13,912 bases of DNA from an uncultured Streptococcus sp. (GCA_900755085.1 CAAEFF010000093.1:1-13912); one strand, 5' to 3'. Positions 6,756-13,912 are shown, counted from the stretch's first letter. Translations and numbers: made by a program. The notes: generated by a model from the sequence alone, not told the origin.

Positions 6756-8115
6756 TCTCCAATTCCTCTACTAATTTTGCCAAATTCATGGAATTGCTTC
6801 CCTTGATAAGGATTTGGTCTTGCTCTTTCAAGCTTTCCTTGACTTGTTTGACCATGTCCTCAAACTGATCTTCCTCAGCTGTCTTCTTGAAATAATAGAC
6901 ATGTCCGAGTGGGAACATCTGACTCGCTAACTGAGCCAATCCCGCAATGTCTTGGCCATAGAAAATAACCGTATCCAAAACATCCGGCGAGAGACTAAGA
7001 ATCATTTGGTTGTGCAGATCAATAGATTGCTCCCCTAGTTCTTTCATATCTGCCAGGACGGCTAATTTTCGGCCATTTGGATTAGCAGGAATAGTCGAGA
7101 AAGTTTCTAAGATTAGGCGCATAGCCGTTGGGTTAGCATTGTAGACATCGGATAGGATATCCGCCCCATTACCTGCTTTCTTCCATTCTGTCCGGTTGCG
7201 TGTTAATTGCAAGGTTTCAAAACTATCACGAATCGCAGCCTCACTCACTCCTTCTTGCAGGGCAACATAAGCTGCGATCATAGCATTGGTCGCATTGTAT
7301 TTTCCTGTTACCGGAAGATCAATCGCTTCTTCTAAGAAATTCGCTCGGAAGGTTAGGCTGTCCTTTCGTTCGATTAACTCGGTAATAAAAATCTCCTCAT
7401 CTGGCCCAAAGCGAACCACTTTTTGTTTTTCAGGGAGGTAGGCATTCACGATCGGATCAGCTGGAACCACCAGAAGGCCACCTTCTGGCATGCCATCCGC
7501 AATCTGGAGTTTTCCTTTTGCGATCTCACTTCGATCTTTAAAGAATTCCAAATGGGCTTCTCCAATCAAGGTGACAATAGCAGCTTTTGGATGCGCCAGT
7601 TCTGACAAGAGATGGATATCTCCTAGATGGTCTTGCCCCATTTCAAGGACGAGTTTGTCCGTCCCTTCTGGCATATGCAAAACCGTATAAGGAAGACCAA
7701 TTTCGTTATTATAGTTTCCTTGTGTTTTATAGGTCAGGTAGGTGGTGGACAATAGCTGTGCCAACATATCTTTTGTGGTGGTTTTACCATTTGACCCCGT
7801 TACTGCAAAAACATCTACTTTTGTCTTTTGAAGATAGGCTGCAGCTAGTGTTTGAAAAGCGCTCAGCACATCTTCCACCAAAATATAAGGGTGGCCTTCG
7901 ATCACTTTCTCTGAAAAAGTGGCTACGGCTCCATTTTCAAAAGCAGTCTCAATCAAGTCATGACCATCACGCGCTCCCTTTAAAGGAACAAACAGGTCTC
8001 CAGGCCCAATCAAACGACTGTCAAATTCCGGCTTGACGAGGGCCACATCTTCAAATTGGCTGATATCATTTTTTGCATGTACTAGATGAGCAACTTCATG
8101 TAATGTGAGATTCAT
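6745..8115 (-). CDS. murF: UDP-N-acetylmuramoyl-tripeptide--D-alanyl-D-alanine ligase (MurF)
   Basis: This is the last cytoplasmic ligase of the peptidoglycan precursor pathway; it adds D-Ala-D-Ala, made by Ddl, to UDP-MurNAc-tripeptide using ATP. The 456-residue product starts MNLTLHEV. Motifs: N-terminal substrate domain (about 1-95), P-loop GSNGKTTTK (107-115), YNNEIGLP (135-142), LEMGQDHLGDI (157-167), GEAHLEFF (185-192), GKYNATNAM (271-279) and DVYNANPTAM (323-332). The start at 8115 is chosen because it gives the family N-terminus and has GAGGAG about 6 bases upstream. The frame stays open to a TTG at 8319, but those 68 extra codons read through the promoter, the ddl terminator and the inverted-repeat element, and must not be annotated as protein. 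It is transcribed from its own promoter with the Nudix gene and probably the YwaF-like array. Confidence 0.96.
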   Translation of the reverse strand: MNLTLHEVAHLVHAKNDISQFEDVALVKPEFDSRLIGPGDLFVPLKGARDGHDLIETAFENGAVATFSEKVIEGHPYILVEDVLSAFQTLAAAYLQKTKVDVFAVTGSNGKTTTKDMLAQLLSTTYLTYKTQGNYNNEIGLPYTVLHMPEGTDKLVLEMGQDHLGDIHLLSELAHPKAAIVTLIGEAHLEFFKDRSEIAKGKLQIADGMPEGGLLVVPADPIVNAYLPEKQKVVRFGPDEEIFITELIERKDSLTFRANFLEEAIDLPVTGKYNATNAMIAAYVALQEGVSEAAIRDSFETLQLTRNRTEWKKAGNGADILSDVYNANPTAMRLILETFSTIPANPNGRKLAVLADMKELGEQSIDLHNQMILSLSPDVLDTVIFYGQDIAGLAQLASQMFPLGHVYYFKKTAEEDQFEDMVKQVKESLKEQDQILIKGSNSMNLAKLVEELENGK

Positions 8116-8137
8116 ATCCAACTCCTCAGTTCTCCGT

Positions 8138-8187
8138 AGCGTCTTCAAAAATTTGGACGCTCCTATCAAATTCTTCTCATTATACCA
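8138..8187 (-). promoter_or_regulatory. murF promoter (extended -10) and leader hairpin
   Basis: Minus-strand TGGTATAAT (8179-8187) is an extended -10; the -35 position falls in the T run of the ddl terminator and has no good consensus. The leader of about 57 bases contains a 6-base-pair hairpin AGCGTC/GACGCT (8156-8161 with 8138-8143), ending about 22 bases before the murF start. No U tract follows it, so it is not a terminator. Confidence 0.7.
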
Positions 8188-8200
8188 TATTCTAGACCAC

Positions 8201-8231
8201 AAAAAAAGTGGCTGGGACAGAAGTCCTAGCC
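8201..8231 (-). terminator. Terminator of ddl
   Basis: On the minus strand GGCTAGGAC (8223-8231) pairs with GTCCCAGCC (8210-8218) around a 4-base loop, with one G-U pair. ACTTTTTTT follows (the T run is 8201-8207). It is formed by the left end of the inverted-repeat element. Confidence 0.85.
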
Positions 8232-8376
8232 TCTTGATTGTTTTAGGATTGTCGAGCAAGACCAGTGGTTGAGTGGGCTCTACTACGCTGATTTCATCAG
8301 CTTTTACAGCCCTACTCAACTGTGCGGAGATGGGACGACGAAATCGAATTCTAACGAATTACCGATTTCTGTCCCA
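8213..8376. repeat. 164-base element with 10-base terminal inverted repeats (streptococcal intergenic repeat)
   Basis: The ends are perfect inverted repeats: TGGGACAGAA (8213-8222) and TTCTGTCCCA (8367-8376). Inside are three stem-loops: the ddl terminator hairpin (8210-8231); a long stem 8268-8279 with 8308-8320 (one bulge) capped by GCTGAT/ATCAGC (8287-8292 with 8296-8301); and a stem with internal loops 8331-8336 with 8371-8376, 8340-8346 with 8363-8369 and 8347-8351 with 8356-8360. I recognise near-identical sequence from other oral streptococcal genomes, but it is not BOX or RUP as I remember them. No transposase and no clear target-site duplication are seen. A MITE-like origin is inference. 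Confidence 0.75.
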
Positions 8377-8388
8377 CTCTCTCTTTTC

Positions 8389-9435
8389 TTACAACAAATG
8401 CGCTTCGTGTTTTTGGAAGACTTCTTTTCCAAGCTCTACTAACTTGGTGATCAAATCTGTATAGTTGAGTCCCATATTGTCCCAAAGCAGAGGATACATA
8501 GACCATTGGGTAAATCCAGGCATAGTATTGAGTTCGTTTAAGAAGATCTCTCCTTTATCGGTATAGAAGAAATCACAACGCGCTAAACCTAGACCACCGA
8601 TCGCACGAAAGGCTTTTTCTGCGTTGGTCCTCATGATTTTCACAACCTCAGGGTCCAATTGAGCCGGAATAGCCATGGTAATTTTATTGTCGATGTATTT
8701 GGCATCATAATCATAGAAGGCCACATCTTTCACAACTTCACCTGGCAAGGTGCTCTTCACATCATAGTTTCCAAGAAGTCCAACTTCGATCTCACGCGCA
8801 TTGACTCCTTGTTCTACCAAGACACGGCTATCGTACTTGAAGGCCAATTCGAGAGCAGCCCGAAGCTCTGTTTGGTTTTCAGATTTTGAAATTCCTACGC
8901 TAGAACCCATATTGGATGGTTTGGTAAAGACAGGATAAGAGAGAGTGGCTTCAATTGCAGCAATTTTCTCATCAATGTCATCGCCTTCCACTACAGCTAC
9001 ATAAGGAACTTGTGGAATCCCTGCAGATTCCAAAACCCGTTTGGTGGTAATCTTGTCCATGGCCACACTAGAAGCCAGGATACCACAGCCGACATAAGGC
9101 ATCTTCAAGACTTCTAAGAAGCCTTGAATGGAACCATCTTCTCCCATTGGTCCATGAAGAACTGGAAAGACTACTGCTCCTTCCTTGTAAATCGCAGATG
9201 GTGCCACTTTTTTAGACCAGTCCACTGTCTCATTGGTCATCAATTTCTCATCATCCGCTGGTTTCTCTTCAAAAGCTTGCGTCTGGATGAAGTCTCCTGA
9301 CTGCGTAATAAAGTAGGTTTGAACCGAAAATGCTTGGTAATCAATCGCGCGCATCACGCTTTCTGCTGAAAGAACAGATACTTCACGTTCTGCACTACGT
9401 CCACCATACAACAGGATTAAGTCTTGTTTACTCAT
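8389..9435 (-). CDS. ddl: D-alanine--D-alanine ligase
   Basis: An ATP-grasp enzyme that joins two D-alanines in the cytoplasm; its product is the substrate of MurF, the next gene. The 348 residues match the usual streptococcal Ddl length. Visible: GGRSAEREVS (11-20), LHGPMGEDG (93-101), the ATP-binding loop KPSNMGSSVG (172-181), the omega-loop segment YDYDAKYIDNK (241-251), and the metal ligands Asp288 (ARCDFF) and Glu301/Asn303 (FLNELNTMPGF). The AKY tyrosine in the omega loop is typical of true D-Ala-D-Ala ligases rather than D-Ala-D-Lac enzymes, so vancomycin sensitivity is expected. GGGAGA precedes the ATG. It lies 76 bases after recR and has an extended -10 promoter of its own; a strong terminator follows it. 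Confidence 0.98.
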   Translation of the reverse strand: MSKQDLILLYGGRSAEREVSVLSAESVMRAIDYQAFSVQTYFITQSGDFIQTQAFEEKPADDEKLMTNETVDWSKKVAPSAIYKEGAVVFPVLHGPMGEDGSIQGFLEVLKMPYVGCGILASSVAMDKITTKRVLESAGIPQVPYVAVVEGDDIDEKIAAIEATLSYPVFTKPSNMGSSVGISKSENQTELRAALELAFKYDSRVLVEQGVNAREIEVGLLGNYDVKSTLPGEVVKDVAFYDYDAKYIDNKITMAIPAQLDPEVVKIMRTNAEKAFRAIGGLGLARCDFFYTDKGEIFLNELNTMPGFTQWSMYPLLWDNMGLNYTDLITKLVELGKEVFQKHEAHLL

Positions 9436-9473
9436 AGTTTCTCCCTAATTGTTCCCTTGATTTCTTACTTGAT

Positions 9474-9482
9474 AGTATACCA
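9474..9482 (-). promoter_or_regulatory. ddl promoter (extended -10)
   Basis: Minus-strand TGGTATACT (9474-9482) in the recR-ddl gap, with no clear -35. No terminator is visible after recR, so ddl may be read both from here and from the pbp2b promoter. Confidence 0.6.
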
Positions 9483-9511
9483 CAATGATAGCCCTTTCGA
9501 AAGAACTTCTC

Positions 9512-10108
9512 TTATAATTCTGTCCGATTTTCAATCGCGCGAAGCAAGGTCACTTCGTCCGCATACTCGATATCGGCTCCAACTGCTAGCCCCCGTGCCA
9601 AACGAGTCACTTTGATCCCTGCTGGCTTAAGCACGCGCGAGATATACATGGATGTCGCTTCCCCGTCTGCCGTCGCATTGGTCGCAACAATCACCTCAGT
9701 AACTGTCCCATCCATCAAGCGACTAAGTAAACTCTTGAGATTGATGTCATCAGGTCCCACACCATTCATGGGCGAGATCAAGCCATGTAAGACATGATAG
9801 CGACCGTGGTATTCCTGGATATTTTCCATAGCAGAGACATCTCGGCTATCTTCTACAACAAGAAGAATGGATGGATCCCGCGTTTCGTCTCGGCAAATCT
9901 CACAAGTCTCTTCATCGGTCAAATTGCCACAAATACTGCAATAGCCCAACTCACGCTTGGCATTGAGTAAGTTCTTGGCAAATTCATTGACATCATCATC
10001 CGACATGCCAATGGTATAAAAAGCAAGACGGGTCGCTGTTTTGATCCCAATTCCTGGCAACTTGGAATAGCTGTCAATTAATTTTGCAATAGGTGCTGGA
10101 TAGAGCAT
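9512..10108 (-). CDS. recR: Recombination mediator protein RecR
   Basis: Acts with RecO (and RecF) to load RecA on single-stranded DNA during gap repair. The 198 residues equal the family's usual length. Domains: helix-hairpin-helix KLPGIGIKTATRLA (16-29), a C4 zinc finger with Cys57, Cys60, Cys69 and Cys72, then a Toprim domain starting LLVVEDSRDV (82-91) with HGLISPMNG (108-116), and the C-terminal ARGLAVGADIEYADEVTL (171-188). The Walker-like motif reads AVGAD where PVGGD is common, a mild change. AAAGGAAA precedes the ATG. It follows pbp2b after 10 bases and is surely co-transcribed with it; this pairing is normal in streptococci although the functions are unrelated. Confidence 0.98.
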   Translation of the reverse strand: MLYPAPIAKLIDSYSKLPGIGIKTATRLAFYTIGMSDDDVNEFAKNLLNAKRELGYCSICGNLTDEETCEICRDETRDPSILLVVEDSRDVSAMENIQEYHGRYHVLHGLISPMNGVGPDDINLKSLLSRLMDGTVTEVIVATNATADGEATSMYISRVLKPAGIKVTRLARGLAVGADIEYADEVTLLRAIENRTEL

Positions 10109-10118
10109 AGTTTCCTTT

Positions 10119-12170
10119 CTAATTCATAGGGTGTTTCTGATTGTATAAATTGATAATGTCGCGCGTAATCGAATGGCTGACGGTCGCTTGGAGGTTGGTA
10201 TTATGCGGAAAGACCACTGCGACCGCAATCTTTGGGTTGTTTGACGGGGCGTAAGCCACCACATTGGTATTGATAGCTTGCTTGCCACCGTCTACAGAGG
10301 TTTCGGCAGTACCAGTCTTGGCACTGATGGACACACTGGCCCCACGACCAACGGTTTTCCCTGTCGTTAACCCACTCGTCCCATTGGCCACTTGGTAGAA
10401 CCCTTGCTTGATCAAAGCCATATCTTCAGCCGAGATATGCACCTGATTGAGTTCTTTGGTTTCGATCGTCTTTTTCAACTGACCAAGGCTACCTTCTGCA
10501 TTATTGTCATAGATGCCTTCGACGACATGAGGACGAACCCGCTTGCCATCATTGGCAACCGTTGCCGCATATTGGGCCAATTGCATTGGAGTATAGTTGT
10601 CAAACTGACCAAAGGCATTGGTCAAATAATTACCAACTGTGTACTCTTTCGGAATAAAGCCTGTCGATTCATTGGGAAGGTCAATCCCCGTTGACGTTCC
10701 TAGACCATACTCGGCAAATGTTGAGCGCAATTTTTTCATGGCCGGATCGACTTGATCCACTTGCAAGGTCATATTGGGACGATAAGGTTGTCCCATCATC
10801 TTGAGAGCAATTTGGACCATATAGGTATTGGAAGAGTATTCCAAAGCTTCCACCGCATTGATGGAACGGCTACCGTATTGGGTGAACCAAGAATTAATAG
10901 GAGCAGATCCTGCAAAAACAATAGGCTGATCGGTCAGCACCTGATTGCCGGAAATGGCACCATTTTCCCAACCAGAAGACAAGGTGGCTCCTTTGACTAC
11001 AGAACCTGGGACAAAAACATTGGTCACAGTTCCCAAAGCATCTGCTGATAGATCTTGACTTCCGATTTGGTGTTTCATTCCAGCCATGGCAAGGACTTTC
11101 CCCGTATCAGGCTCTAAAGCAACCGCGTAGACGCCTTCGGAGAAGGTGGCATTTCCAGCTTGTAACTCAGAGCTAAAGGCAGAGCGAAGAATATCCTCCA
11201 CTCCTTTTTGGAAATCCAAGTCAATCGAGAGCTTGAGGTTCTCCCCTTTGGCTCCTTTTGCAATGTCGACCACCTTTTCCATGTTGCCATTTTTATCTAG
11301 GAGAATTTCTTTTTCACTTCGTTTTCCTTGAAGAACATCCTCATACTCCTTTTCGAGATAAGAGGTTCCAACACGGTCATTGAGAGCATAGCCTTTTTTA
11401 ACGTACTGGTCAACCTCTTCGGCAGGAAGCCCAGCCTGCTCGGTCGAGACCGTTCCGATGATAGAAGCTAAAGGAGTATCCAGAACCTTGCGATCCCAGC
11501 TAGTCGTAATCGCAATTCCTGGAAGATCTTGACTGTCAGCCGCGATGGTCGCAATCTGCTCAGCTCCTAGTGCTCGCGTCGAAATAATCCCCGTCGCAAA
11601 GTTCTCCACAGCATTCATTTGACTATAAAGATAGATGATCTTTTTTTCATCATCTGTATAGCCAAGTTTTGAAGGGTCAATACTATCCACAGCTGCTTGA
11701 TAAATCTTGGCTTCCGGCAGGCGGTTGCCATCAGTATCAAATTTCTTTTTGTCAGACAGGTGGTCGACCACTTCTTTGTATACCTTGGTATTGGCAAGAT
11801 AATAGTCCACTTCCTGGCGTTCAGTCACCTTGGGATTCTCCACATCAACATACTGCAAGAGTTTTCCAGCTGTCTCTCTCATTTCTTGGGCCGTCATTTT
11901 CCGATCCCGCGTAAAGGTCAAGACTTGCTTCCCAACATTTTCCACCAAGGGCTTCCCAGTGGCATCATAGATTTGTCCTCGCACACTTCCTTGCTTGACT
12001 GTCTTTTTCGTCGCCTTAGCTAACTTATCCGTGTAGTAAGCTTGGTGGGTAATCTGCATGTAGCCAAGCCGGGCAATCAGAATCAAAAAAAGAAGACAAA
12101 TCAAACTAAATAACAGATAAAGTCTGCGTGTAATCGAATGATTTTCAAACTTCCGTATTTTTTTCTTCAT
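10119..12170 (-). CDS. pbp2b: Penicillin-binding protein 2B (class B transpeptidase)
   Basis: Cross-links peptidoglycan outside the membrane; in pneumococcus it serves peripheral wall growth and is a main beta-lactam target. The 683-residue protein has a short basic cytoplasmic end, one membrane anchor (about 17-38), a pedestal/dimerisation domain (RGQIYDATGKPLVEN at 64-78) and a transpeptidase domain. The catalytic motifs are complete: SVVK with Ser390, SSN at 446-448 and KTG at 618-620. The Thr after SSN (Thr449), whose counterpart is commonly changed to Ala in penicillin-resistant pneumococci, is intact. It ends HPMN as in S. pneumoniae. The ATG gives MKKKIRKF, a few residues longer than the pneumococcal start; GAAGGG stands about 10 bases upstream. 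It has its own promoter and leads recR. Also called penA in some genomes. Confidence 0.97.
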   Translation of the reverse strand: MKKKIRKFENHSITRRLYLLFSLICLLFLILIARLGYMQITHQAYYTDKLAKATKKTVKQGSVRGQIYDATGKPLVENVGKQVLTFTRDRKMTAQEMRETAGKLLQYVDVENPKVTERQEVDYYLANTKVYKEVVDHLSDKKKFDTDGNRLPEAKIYQAAVDSIDPSKLGYTDDEKKIIYLYSQMNAVENFATGIISTRALGAEQIATIAADSQDLPGIAITTSWDRKVLDTPLASIIGTVSTEQAGLPAEEVDQYVKKGYALNDRVGTSYLEKEYEDVLQGKRSEKEILLDKNGNMEKVVDIAKGAKGENLKLSIDLDFQKGVEDILRSAFSSELQAGNATFSEGVYAVALEPDTGKVLAMAGMKHQIGSQDLSADALGTVTNVFVPGSVVKGATLSSGWENGAISGNQVLTDQPIVFAGSAPINSWFTQYGSRSINAVEALEYSSNTYMVQIALKMMGQPYRPNMTLQVDQVDPAMKKLRSTFAEYGLGTSTGIDLPNESTGFIPKEYTVGNYLTNAFGQFDNYTPMQLAQYAATVANDGKRVRPHVVEGIYDNNAEGSLGQLKKTIETKELNQVHISAEDMALIKQGFYQVANGTSGLTTGKTVGRGASVSISAKTGTAETSVDGGKQAINTNVVAYAPSNNPKIAVAVVFPHNTNLQATVSHSITRDIINLYNQKHPMN

Positions 12171-12210
12171 GAACTTTTTGCCCTTCTATTCTCTGTAACA
12201 CTTACCTTCC

Positions 12211-12239
12211 ATTTTACTATTTTTCGATCTGTATCTCAA
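12211..12239 (-). promoter_or_regulatory. pbp2b-recR promoter
   Basis: Minus-strand -35 TTGAGA (12234-12239), a 17-base spacer and -10 TAAAAT (12211-12216). A leader of about 35 bases follows. The 138-base gap before pbp2b otherwise holds only the terminator of the DUF421 gene. Confidence 0.75.
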
Positions 12240-12285
12240 GAAAAGGAAGAGCAATTTACATTATTTTTTTATCATTTCACAATAG

Positions 12286-12304
12286 AAAAAGAGTCTTTCG
12301 ACTC
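12286..12304 (-). terminator. Terminator of the DUF3290-DUF421 operon
   Basis: On the minus strand GAGTC (12300-12304), loop GAAA, GACTC (12291-12295), then TTTTT (12286-12290). It begins 4 bases after the DUF421 gene. The short stem has a stable GNRA-type loop. Confidence 0.85.
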
Positions 12305-12308
12305 CTCA

Positions 12309-12941
12309 CTAATAGGTCACAACGTTGATCGTTCCTTTGTCATACTCAGCAATGAAAATATCCAAAACGTTGTCATAGCCTTCTTTTTCCAATTCAGCTA
12401 GCAACCACTCTTCACTTTTCCCAATTGTTTCCAAAATTTCAAGCTGAACCACGCCATCTGTAATAATTGGATATTTTGGATTCTCATCTCCCGAACGGAC
12501 GATAATCAATTGACCATTTTGCTCAATCACAGCGCGCTTCACATCTTTCAATTGAAAAATCCCTTGTCCACGTAATTTCAAGGCAACATCTGAAGCAGAA
12601 AGTCCTTTGGAACGACAAGCTTCTGGATCAAGCTTTCCATTTTTAATGATGACCGTTGGTTTTCCATCGATCAAGTGTTTCATAAAACGAACGTTGGTAT
12701 TGAGCCATTTCAAAAGTAGAATTAAAATGGTCCACATCAAGAGAATGACCACATATTGGAGAATCGTAATCGAACTATTATAGATGACACCCCCAATAAT
12801 CCCACCAAGAACATAGTTTTGAATTTGATCTGTGGCAGAATTGGGAGCAAGATTTCCCTTACCGGTTACATTGATAACAAACACCAATGAAATCAGACCT
12901 AGCGCTAATTTGATAAAAATTTCAATAAAATTATATGTCAT
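12309..12941 (-). CDS. DUF421 (YetF-like) membrane protein
   Basis: Function unknown. The 210 residues show three membrane segments at about 5-25, 43-60 and 62-80, then a cytoplasmic YetF-type domain: DGKPTVIIKNGKLD (92-105), SASDVALKLRGQGI (115-128) and DVKRAVIEQNGQL (133-145) are typical of DUF421. The last 40 residues are an acidic extension. It overlaps the DUF3290 gene by four bases (ATGA), with GGAGG about 8 bases before its ATG inside that gene, so the two are translationally coupled and probably form one complex. Pairing of DUF3290 with DUF421 is, as I recall, common in lactic acid bacteria. The terminator follows 4 bases after the stop. Confidence 0.88.
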   Translation of the reverse strand: MTYNFIEIFIKLALGLISLVFVINVTGKGNLAPNSATDQIQNYVLGGIIGGVIYNSSITILQYVVILLMWTILILLLKWLNTNVRFMKHLIDGKPTVIIKNGKLDPEACRSKGLSASDVALKLRGQGIFQLKDVKRAVIEQNGQLIIVRSGDENPKYPIITDGVVQLEILETIGKSEEWLLAELEKEGYDNVLDIFIAEYDKGTINVVTY

Positions 12942-13390
12942 TTGGTGACCTCCACGAGTTCTACATCTGTCTTATACAGATTTATCTTTTCTAATAAGTA
13001 GCTATCTGGATCCGATCCAGCGATCGCCCGATAGTAATCTTTCCCAACTTTTAGAATTGCTCCATCTGTAGCTGCAGAAGTATTAACATAGACGGTTTCT
13101 TTTTTAACATCCAATTCTTTTGAAATCACTTCAATAAAATGCAGTGAGCGTTGGAATTGGTCATTATTACTTTTACTAATTTGGAAATTGCTGATCCCGA
13201 TTAAGACAACCGCAACAAGAGTTAAAATGGAGATAATAGATAATTCGCGGAATTTGCTATCGTGTTTCTCCCGATAGGCTTTCACCGCAAAAAAACCAGT
13301 CAGTACAATCAGAAAAATCGAGATCCCGATAGTCACCCAATTTTGCTGGCTGATCTGACTCAATACATAGTCATAAGAGTAAAATTTCAT
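12938..13390 (-). CDS. DUF3290 membrane protein
   Basis: Function unknown. The 150-residue protein, starting MKFYSYDYVL, has two membrane segments (about 17-38 and 50-69), then a soluble domain with KKETVYVNTSAATDGAILKV (96-115) and YYRAIAGSDPDSYLL (119-133), as in DUF3290. The start at 13390 is preferred because AAGGG stands 8 bases before it and the protein then begins as the family does. The frame is open up to a TTG at 13420, but that start would have no ribosome-binding site and lies almost at the predicted transcription start. It is the first gene of a two-gene operon with DUF421 and diverges from exoA. Confidence 0.85.
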   Translation of the reverse strand: MKFYSYDYVLSQISQQNWVTIGISIFLIVLTGFFAVKAYREKHDSKFRELSIISILTLVAVVLIGISNFQISKSNNDQFQRSLHFIEVISKELDVKKETVYVNTSAATDGAILKVGKDYYRAIAGSDPDSYLLEKINLYKTDVELVEVTK

Positions 13391-13423
13391 AGGGGACACC
13401 CTTTCATTCAGTGAATTCAAACT

Positions 13424-13452
13424 ATTATAAATGATTTCAATGGAGATTTCAA
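13424..13452 (-). promoter_or_regulatory. Promoter of the DUF3290-DUF421 operon
   Basis: Minus-strand -35 TTGAAA (13447-13452), a 17-base spacer and a consensus -10 TATAAT (13424-13429). The transcript should start near 13417 and have a leader of under 30 bases. Confidence 0.85.
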
Positions 13453-13482
13453 GGCATTCAGATCAGAAAAAAACTAAATTTT

Positions 13483-13491
13483 TGTTATAAT
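13483..13491 (+). promoter_or_regulatory. exoA promoter (extended -10)
   Basis: TGTTATAAT (13483-13491) is an extended -10 with consensus TATAAT; the -35 position (13463-13468, TCAGAA) is poor. It diverges from the DUF3290 promoter, the two -35 regions being about 10 bases apart. Confidence 0.7.
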
Positions 13492-13525
13492 AAAATTATC
13501 TATTTTGTCAAGAAAAGGAAATACA

Positions 13526-13912
13526 ATGAAACTGATCTCATGGAATATCGACTCCCTAAACGCAGCATTGACCAGCGATTCGGCACGCGCTAAACTCTCT
13601 CAAGAAGTCCTTCAAACCTTGGTAGCCGAAGATGCTGATATCATTGCCATCCAAGAAACCAAGCTTTCAGCTACAGGGCCTACTAAAAAACACCTCGAGG
13701 TGTTAGAAGAACTCTTCCCTGGATATGAAAATACTTGGCGTTCCTCTCAAGAGCCTGCTCGTAAAGGCTATGCTGGAACCATGTTCCTCTATAAGAAAGG
13801 ACTAACTCCAAGCATCAGCTTTCCAGAAATCGGTGCCCCTTCTACTATGGACTCGGAAGGACGCATCATTACCCTAGAATTTGATACATTTTTCGTGACT
13901 CAAGTTTACACA
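13526..13912 (+). CDS. exoA: Exodeoxyribonuclease III / AP endonuclease ExoA (partial)
   Basis: A base-excision repair enzyme that cuts DNA at abasic sites and has 3'-5' exonuclease activity. Only the first 129 residues are in the window; the frame is open to the right edge and the family is about 275 residues long. It begins MKLISWNIDSLNAAL, the usual ExoA start. Visible active-site elements are Asn7 in SWNID (metal binding), Glu44 in AIQETK (metal ligand), ARKGYAGTMF (78-87), EGRIITLEF (111-119) and the catalytic-region Tyr of QVYT at the edge. AAAAGGAA stands 5 bases before the ATG. It is the only plus-strand gene and is transcribed away from the DUF3290 operon. Confidence 0.97.
   Translation, partial: MKLISWNIDSLNAALTSDSARAKLSQEVLQTLVAEDADIIAIQETKLSATGPTKKHLEVLEELFPGYENTWRSSQEPARKGYAGTMFLYKKGLTPSISFPEIGAPSTMDSEGRIITLEFDTFFVTQVYT

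Noticed and set aside
7587..8036. 149-codon plus-strand frame opposite murF
   Set aside because: It lies wholly antisense to a clear murF reading frame and has no family features; it is a shadow frame.
8273..8464. 63-codon plus-strand frame across the ddl end and the repeat
   Set aside because: It covers the inverted-repeat element and the end of ddl, with no ribosome-binding site and no recognisable protein.
9493..9502. Palindrome CTTTCGAAAG between recR and ddl
   Set aside because: It is short, has no T run and no loop, so it is neither a credible terminator nor a recognisable operator.
13387..13407. Possible six-codon upstream frame ATG AAA GGG TGT CCC CTA TGA overlapping the DUF3290 start
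   Set aside because: It has no ribosome-binding site and begins only about 10 bases from the predicted transcript start; the AAGGG it contains is better explained as the DUF3290 ribosome-binding site.
1..13912. CRISPR array, tRNA or rRNA genes, transposase, phage genes, toxin-antitoxin or defence systems
   Set aside because: Both strands were read and none was found; every substantial frame is explained by the listed genes.

Overview
The window is chromosomal DNA of a low-GC Gram-positive bacterium, almost certainly an oral Streptococcus of the mitis/sanguinis type. The basis is the close match, from memory, of release factor 3, PBP2b, RecR, Ddl and ExoA to streptococcal proteins, the streptococcal order pbp2b-recR-ddl-murF-nudix, and an intergenic element I know from streptococcal genomes. 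The exact species cannot be fixed from the sequence alone. All genes but one lie on the minus strand, so transcription runs right to left; only exoA at the right edge points the other way.

Layout, in the direction of transcription: exoA (partial, plus strand) and a DUF3290-DUF421 membrane gene pair diverge from a short shared promoter region at about 13390-13526. The DUF3290-DUF421 pair ends in a compact terminator. Next is the cell-wall block: pbp2b with its own promoter, then recR 10 bases behind it, then ddl with its own extended -10 promoter. Ddl transcription ends in a hairpin at one end of a 164-base element with 10-base inverted terminal repeats. MurF has its own promoter just past that element and overlaps a Nudix hydrolase gene. 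Three tandem paralogous integral membrane genes (YwaF/TIGR02206-like) follow, then a large DUF2207 membrane protein with a glycine-rich tail. Finally prfC (peptide chain release factor 3) stands alone with a near-consensus promoter and an unusual leader, followed by about 200 bases of hairpin-rich non-coding DNA and a bidirectional terminator.

Functionally the core is peptidoglycan synthesis: Ddl makes D-Ala-D-Ala, MurF joins it to the UDP-MurNAc-tripeptide, and PBP2b cross-links the finished peptides at the septal and peripheral wall. RecR (recombinational repair) and ExoA (base excision repair) are DNA-repair neighbours; RF3 works in translation termination. The unknowns are the three tandem YwaF-like proteins, the DUF2207 protein and the DUF3290/DUF421 pair, all membrane proteins.

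The most interesting points are: a start-stop mini-ORF (ATG TAG) behind the best ribosome-binding site in the leader of prfC, the gene for a termination factor; the triplicated YwaF-like genes, in which the middle copy has lost a conserved Cys; and the inverted-repeat element that forms the ddl terminator and also creates a false 68-residue extension of murF. I see no phage, CRISPR, toxin-antitoxin or other defence system here, and no clear undescribed multi-gene system beyond the tandem membrane array.
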